DNA from: Cycloclasticus sp.
GTDB taxonomy: Bacteria > Pseudomonadota > Gammaproteobacteria > Methylococcales > Cycloclasticaceae
Direction of reading: 5' to 3'
DNA length: 64,000 bases
NCBI GenBank assembly: GCA_012959695.1
Contig: DUCS01000036.1
Span: forward strand, 1 to 64,000
Both the position numbers and the translations under genes were made by a program. This document shows positions 60,107 through 64,000 of the stretch, one piece after another. How positions within the stretch are numbered: position 1 is the first letter of the stretch; every line of letters starts with the position of its first letter. The notes below the pieces were generated by a model, which saw only the letters and a list, made by a program, of their open reading frames with translations, did no database searches and was not told where the DNA came from.

Positions 60107-63100
60107 CAGCAAACTCCCAACTACGCCAACCGCCAAAGGCAGGGTAATAAAGCCCCAATTTAATGGGTCTCGAATCTATTACGCTCATCAGTCGCGCGTA
60201 TTGTTCAAGTTGTGGTTTGTAACGGGTCATTTCAGCATCTAAAAATTCTTCTTTATTATCGTCATCATGGCGGCTCGTTTTATAGTCAATAATCCAACGC
60301 GTTTCTTCATCAACAAACGTTCTATCTAGTCGGCAATGAATTACAGCATCGTCAATAACTCCCGACAACGCCAATTCAAATTGGCTGTCTTCGTGTTGGT
60401 TATTTAGAACCCATTGGCCACGATTATCTTTCACACAGTGCAACAGAATTTGCTCTACTCGTTCGCTTGCTTTGTCAATATTCCGAGGCAACACACCCAC
60501 TTCTAATAACTGATGCCGAATCGCTTGTTGTTCACTGGCGCTATTGGTGAAACTCAACTCACCACGCTCGCCCAATATTTGCATCCATTGATGACACACC
60601 GTACCCACCGATGCAGCCAAATCGGTTGCCCAATCGAACTCAATAAGGTTGGTTTGAGGCTGTATGTTTGTAGTCACTTGATGCTGATAATCTAGATTTG
60701 AATAATCAATTTTTTCAACATCTTTGATATTTAATTTCTTTATATAACAGGTTGTTACAGCGCCTTTATTATCTAATTTATTACTAGAGAAATTAACAAT
60801 CACATCATCTTTTATAGTCGGCCAAAGCAAGCCCAACAAGGTGTTAGTCGCTGGCGTTTTAGGTGACATCTCCTGATTGGCCTTTTCATCAACCTTTAAG
60901 CAAAAGCTTAAATGCAGGTGCTTTTTCGCTCGCGTCGCGGCGACATACAACAAACGTTGGCTTTCATGACGCGCCTTGTCCTGCTCTACTCTATTTAAGT
61001 ATTTAGCAATCGCATCGTCTTTATCCGCACCTGTTTCTTTAATAGGCGCAATCATCAATTCGCTTTCACCCGGCACATCAGCTGGTCGCTCTAACCAAGC
61101 CAATAAACGTTTTTCATCATTGCCGGCTTTTCTATCTAAACCCGGCAAAATTACATGATCAAACTCCAAACCTTTGGCCTTGTGAACCGTCATTATTTGA
61201 AGGGCGTTTGACGCACTCACATCGGGTGCGGCATACAATTTTTCCACCTGTTCTTGCAATACAGTTAAATCAATCGATTCTCTTTCCGACTCTAATGCCG
61301 TTAAACAATCAAAGAAACGTTCGCAATCGGCCAAATCAGATGGCGACGATAAACACTCAGGCCCTAACAACTGTTGCCACAACCCTCTAATTGAATCAGT
61401 CACGCTTACTCTATCGCGATGTCGCAAGGCAACGCCAAAAGCTTGCATCACATGCCCGATAGCCGCTTGCCCTTGTTCGCTCAATGCCTGCACGCTGTCA
61501 CTATTGTGTAGCAAATCACTGACATTTTCGCCAGGGAAGCCATCCAACAAGCTATGCATATCATCCAAGCTTACTGCACACCAAGGTGCACGTAATACAG
61601 ACAACCAAGCAATTCGATCGGCTGGATGCAAATATGCGCGTGTCAGCGACATTAAATCAATCACCGTTTGTCGCATATTAAGCGGGTCTATATCGGTTGC
61701 TTGGTAAGGCACACCCGCCTCATTCAAGGCAATAACTAACTCCGTCAAACTTTTTCTGCCGCGTACTAATACGCCAATCGTTTCATCGGGCGTTTGTTGC
61801 TTAATCTGTTGAATGAGCGCCAGCAAACCGCTGCCCTCGTCCACCCTGTTTTCATATGGGTAATAGGTTACGGCCTCAGCCGCCGAAGACTCAGTTCTAA
61901 ACGGAACAGAGGGTTTATACGAAATCGCACCACTAAATAAATTATCCGTCAGCGGCATAACTTGGCTAAACGCCTTATTCACCCAATGTACAATGGCGTG
62001 TTGCGAGCGGAAATTAACGGCAATATTCATCGGCGTTATATCCCTCACTTCTCCCAAACCATCTTGCTGAGTCTTTAGGAATAAGCCCACCTCTGCTTGG
62101 CGAAAACGGTAAATCGACTGCATCGGATCGCCCACCAAAAACAACGTCCGCCCATCGTCCACTTGCCAGCCAGCGACTAAGTCTTTCAGCAACATAAACT
62201 GCGTTTCGGATGTATCTTGAAACTCATCCACTAACAAGTGTTGTAGCTGGTAATCCAGCTTTAAGCCGACATCTGTCATTCCAGTCGCGTCTTGCAGCGC
62301 ATGGCTCGCAGACAGACACACTTCGCAGAAATCCACACAACCTCGTTGTTGAAACACTAAGCGTAAATGCGCCACTGCTTGCGGTAACACCAGCAATAGC
62401 GCCTGAATAATCTGCCATTGCTGATCGCTGTAAGCTGGGTTGGGTAAACAACGTAACCAGCTGATGGCTTCGGTTAATTCGTCATTGTCTTGAAAAGATT
62501 GAAGCAACTCTACGTATTGACGTTTTCTTTCTTTAAAAATAGCTTTTTCATCACTGTTTTCTCCTGCATTCTCCGCAGGAAACCCCATTTTTTTATTTAT
62601 TGTTTTTCGCCATGAATCCGACCCCGTTAGCAAAAAATCACCCAACGCTAGCCAATGCGGTAATGAGCCAGCTGATGTGTCTGCTAAATTCAATTCACTT
62701 GCTAAACGGCTAATAGCGGAGTTTTTATCTTCAATGTTCGGCCCAGCAAATTGCAACAACTCACCCAGCAACTCAATGTCGCCTTGCGTAAAGCCATCTG
62801 CAATATCTTCCAATATCGACTCAACTGTGCGCATTAACACACCTTCTAGTACCTCACGATCGGTTAAATTCGACTCTCTCGACAACATATAACGCAACCA
62901 TTGATCACGTGATGCCAACATCGTAGAAATCAACCCTTCCGCACGGGTTAATTGGTTATCCACGTGCGCCAACAATAATCGAATCGCCTCACCCACGGCA
63001 TCATCGCTATCCAACTCGCTCAAGCAGTTTCTAGCCGCTTCTGTGTACAAATCACGCGCATCTTGCTGAATACTCGGCGGGGAACCAAATCGGGCCGTGA

Positions 63101-63491
63101 TGGGCATCTGCTTGGTGAGGCGTGCGCAGAGCGAATCGATAGTTTGAACACGTAAACGATTCGGATTTTGTAGTAAGTGCCATTCACAATCAGTATCGCG
63201 TTGCAAAACTTGCGTAGCCAACGTCCACGTTTGCGCTTCAAATTCATTATCAGGGCACGCCATTGTCGCCAGTTTTATCGATTCAATAATCCGCTGATGC
63301 ATTTCCGCTGCGGCTTTTTTAGTAAAGGTAATCGCTAAAATTTCTTCAGGGTTATTAACAATCGTCAGTAAATGTAAAAATCGCAGCGTTAGCAGACTCG
63401 TTTTGCCCGAACCCGCAGGCGCTTGCACAATAAACGATTGGCTAACGTCCAACACTTGTTGGCGTTGTGCAATATCTTGTGGCTTATTCAT
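60099..63491 (-). CDS. AddA/RecB-like UvrD-family helicase-nuclease
   Basis: Large superfamily 1 helicase for double-strand-break processing. Walker A is VQAPAGSGKTSLL at the N-terminus, motif II LLVDEFQDTSE near residue 410, motif III GDPMQSIYRFRQAE, motif V TVHKAKGLEFDHVILPG near 790 and motif VI LYVAATRAKKHLHL. A C-terminal RecB-type nuclease domain is present (RLDRTF...WIIDYKTSR near residue 1065). ATG 63491 (1130 residues) overlaps the upstream nuclease gene by 8 bases. It pairs with the AddB-like gene at the window edge, so it is AddA-like rather than RecB. Confidence 0.9.
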   Translation of the reverse strand: MNKPQDIAQRQQVLDVSQSFIVQAPAGSGKTSLLTLRFLHLLTIVNNPEEILAITFTKKAAAEMHQRIIESIKLATMACPDNEFEAQTWTLATQVLQRDTDCEWHLLQNPNRLRVQTIDSLCARLTKQMPITARFGSPPSIQQDARDLYTEAARNCLSELDSDDAVGEAIRLLLAHVDNQLTRAEGLISTMLASRDQWLRYMLSRESNLTDREVLEGVLMRTVESILEDIADGFTQGDIELLGELLQFAGPNIEDKNSAISRLASELNLADTSAGSLPHWLALGDFLLTGSDSWRKTINKKMGFPAENAGENSDEKAIFKERKRQYVELLQSFQDNDELTEAISWLRCLPNPAYSDQQWQIIQALLLVLPQAVAHLRLVFQQRGCVDFCEVCLSASHALQDATGMTDVGLKLDYQLQHLLVDEFQDTSETQFMLLKDLVAGWQVDDGRTLFLVGDPMQSIYRFRQAEVGLFLKTQQDGLGEVRDITPMNIAVNFRSQHAIVHWVNKAFSQVMPLTDNLFSGAISYKPSVPFRTESSAAEAVTYYPYENRVDEGSGLLALIQQIKQQTPDETIGVLVRGRKSLTELVIALNEAGVPYQATDIDPLNMRQTVIDLMSLTRAYLHPADRIAWLSVLRAPWCAVSLDDMHSLLDGFPGENVSDLLHNSDSVQALSEQGQAAIGHVMQAFGVALRHRDRVSVTDSIRGLWQQLLGPECLSSPSDLADCERFFDCLTALESERESIDLTVLQEQVEKLYAAPDVSASNALQIMTVHKAKGLEFDHVILPGLDRKAGNDEKRLLAWLERPADVPGESELMIAPIKETGADKDDAIAKYLNRVEQDKARHESQRLLYVAATRAKKHLHLSFCLKVDEKANQEMSPKTPATNTLLGLLWPTIKDDVIVNFSSNKLDNKGAVTTCYIKKLNIKDVEKIDYSNLDYQHQVTTNIQPQTNLIEFDWATDLAASVGTVCHQWMQILGERGELSFTNSASEQQAIRHQLLEVGVLPRNIDKASERVEQILLHCVKDNRGQWVLNNQHEDSQFELALSGVIDDAVIHCRLDRTFVDEETRWIIDYKTSRHDDDNKEEFLDAEMTRYKPQLEQYARLMSVIDSRPIKLGLYYPAFGGWRSWEFADV

Positions 63492-64000
63492 CCTCAACAC
63501 CTACTAACTCAGCTTGCTCGTTAATTCTGCACAAACTGGTTAAATCGCAATAATCACAGGCTTTATCCGTTGGGCTCACTCGCGCATCACCCGCTACAAA
63601 TTCATCAGACAACGAACCCAACACGCTTTGCCAATGCGTCATTTGGCTATCCCAATCGGGCTTATCGGCTTTCTTACTTTCACCTAGGCTTTTTAAGCCT
63701 GAAAAGTTGTCGGCGCTATCGCTCAAGCCTTTGTACTTAATTTTGCCTTTTTTCAATTGCGCAAAGCTCATACTGCGAACTCCCTCACTCCCAAATATGC
63801 TATACAGGGGTAATTGCGGTTCTTCTGGTCGCTCGCCAAACCATTTGTTGATGCTACTATCGCCTGTTTTGTAGTCAATAATCGCCGTCGAACCATCTTG
63901 CAATGTATCAACACGGTCAATCACTGTATTCAATTGCAACTGCCCCACCGTTAAGGTTTGCTTTAACTCCGTTGCTGTCACTTCAAACGGCTCGCGTTGT
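63484..64000 (-). CDS. PD-(D/E)XK nuclease / AddB-like DNA repair protein, 3' part
   Basis: The C-terminal part of a larger gene whose 5' end lies beyond the window; the frame stays open to base 64000, so the ORF-track GTG start at 63981 is an artefact of the edge. The RecB-family nuclease core is visible as VIDRVDTLQDGSTAIIDYKTG. Near the end ACDYCDLTSLCRI has closely spaced cysteines, as in the Fe-S staple of AddB nucleases. It precedes and overlaps the AddA-like gene by 8 bases. It resembles the gammaproteobacterial DNA repair protein family that partners this helicase. Confidence 0.85.
   Translation of the reverse strand, partial: QREPFEVTATELKQTLTVGQLQLNTVIDRVDTLQDGSTAIIDYKTGDSSINKWFGERPEEPQLPLYSIFGSEGVRSMSFAQLKKGKIKYKGLSDSADNFSGLKSLGESKKADKPDWDSQMTHWQSVLGSLSDEFVAGDARVSPTDKACDYCDLTSLCRINEQAELVGVEDE

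Noticed and set aside
57968-60136. Mercuric reductase (merA) call
   Set aside because: The CxxxxC redox motif matches the superfamily, but the N-terminal HMA domain and the C-terminal vicinal cysteines of MerA are missing and no mer genes are nearby.
60099-64000. RecBCD operon
   Set aside because: The partner at the window edge is a nuclease with an AddB-like cysteine tail rather than RecC, and no RecD-like gene is visible; an AddAB-like pair fits better.

Overview
The window reads as chromosome of a marine-type gammaproteobacterium with fairly low GC. The gene orders rpsB-tsf-pyrH-frr-uppS-cdsA-dxr-rseP-bamA-skp-lpxD-fabZ-lpxA-lpxB-rnhB-dnaE-accA and pyrG-kdsA-eno-ftsB-ispD-ispF-truD...surE-pcm-nlpD-rpoS are gammaproteobacterial. 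The low GC, the Suf operon and the arsenosugar cluster would suit a Cycloclasticus/Methylophaga-like member of the Thiotrichales, but that genus guess comes from gene content only. Almost everything is on the minus strand. The plus-strand genes are ygfZ, an smr gene, map and glnD. I see no rRNA, tRNA, insertion sequence, prophage or CRISPR. Coding density is very high and no gene-free stretch exceeds 300 bases. The longest, 298 bases between rpsB and map, holds two divergent promoters and the rpsB leader.

Layout. 1-2.4 kb: ygfZ (Fe-S/folate protein), then sco and ctaG (copper insertion into cytochrome oxidase). 2.4-10.9 kb: lysS, prfB (RF2, with its programmed +1 frameshift) and an Rrf2-regulated suf operon (rrf2-sufB-C-D-S-U) that runs with tiny gaps into prfB. 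A near-perfect 31-base IscR-type palindrome overlaps the rrf2 promoter. 11-14.2 kb: DksA-like zinc-finger protein, S4 RNA-binding protein, a LapG-like periplasmic cysteine protease, HspQ, an unrecognised outer-membrane beta-barrel and an unrecognised PQ-loop-like membrane protein. 14.3-19.7 kb: alaC-like aminotransferase, hom, thrC, recJ. 19.8-23.5 kb: surE-pcm-yqaA-nlpD-rpoS. 23.5-31.2 kb: smr, and pyrG-kdsA-eno-ftsB-ispD-ispF-truD-uppP. 31.3-51.5 kb: the large translation, isoprenoid, lipid A and outer-membrane assembly block from rpsB through tilS. 51.8-55.3 kb: map-glnD.

55.3-64 kb: an apparent single operon read right to left, starting with an AddB-like nuclease (cut by the window edge) and an AddA-like helicase-nuclease. 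It continues, with an 8-base overlap, into a TVP38-FAD disulfide-reductase fusion, arsS, arsM and an arsenosugar-type glycosyltransferase. This is the most accessory-looking part of the window. The pathway itself is already described elsewhere, but its fusion to a double-strand-break repair operon deserves a look.

The genes work together in recognisable ways. Dxr, IspD and IspF supply isoprenoid precursors, UppS and UppP make and recycle undecaprenyl phosphate, and CdsA makes CDP-diacylglycerol. LpxA/B/D, FabZ, KdsA and AccA build lipid A, KDO and fatty acids. BamA, Skp and RseP assemble and monitor the outer membrane. I did not find a clearly undescribed system. The best leads are regulatory palindromes (rrf2, pyrG, alaC and prfB-lysS intergenic regions), the repair/arsenosugar operon linkage and two uncharacterised envelope proteins.
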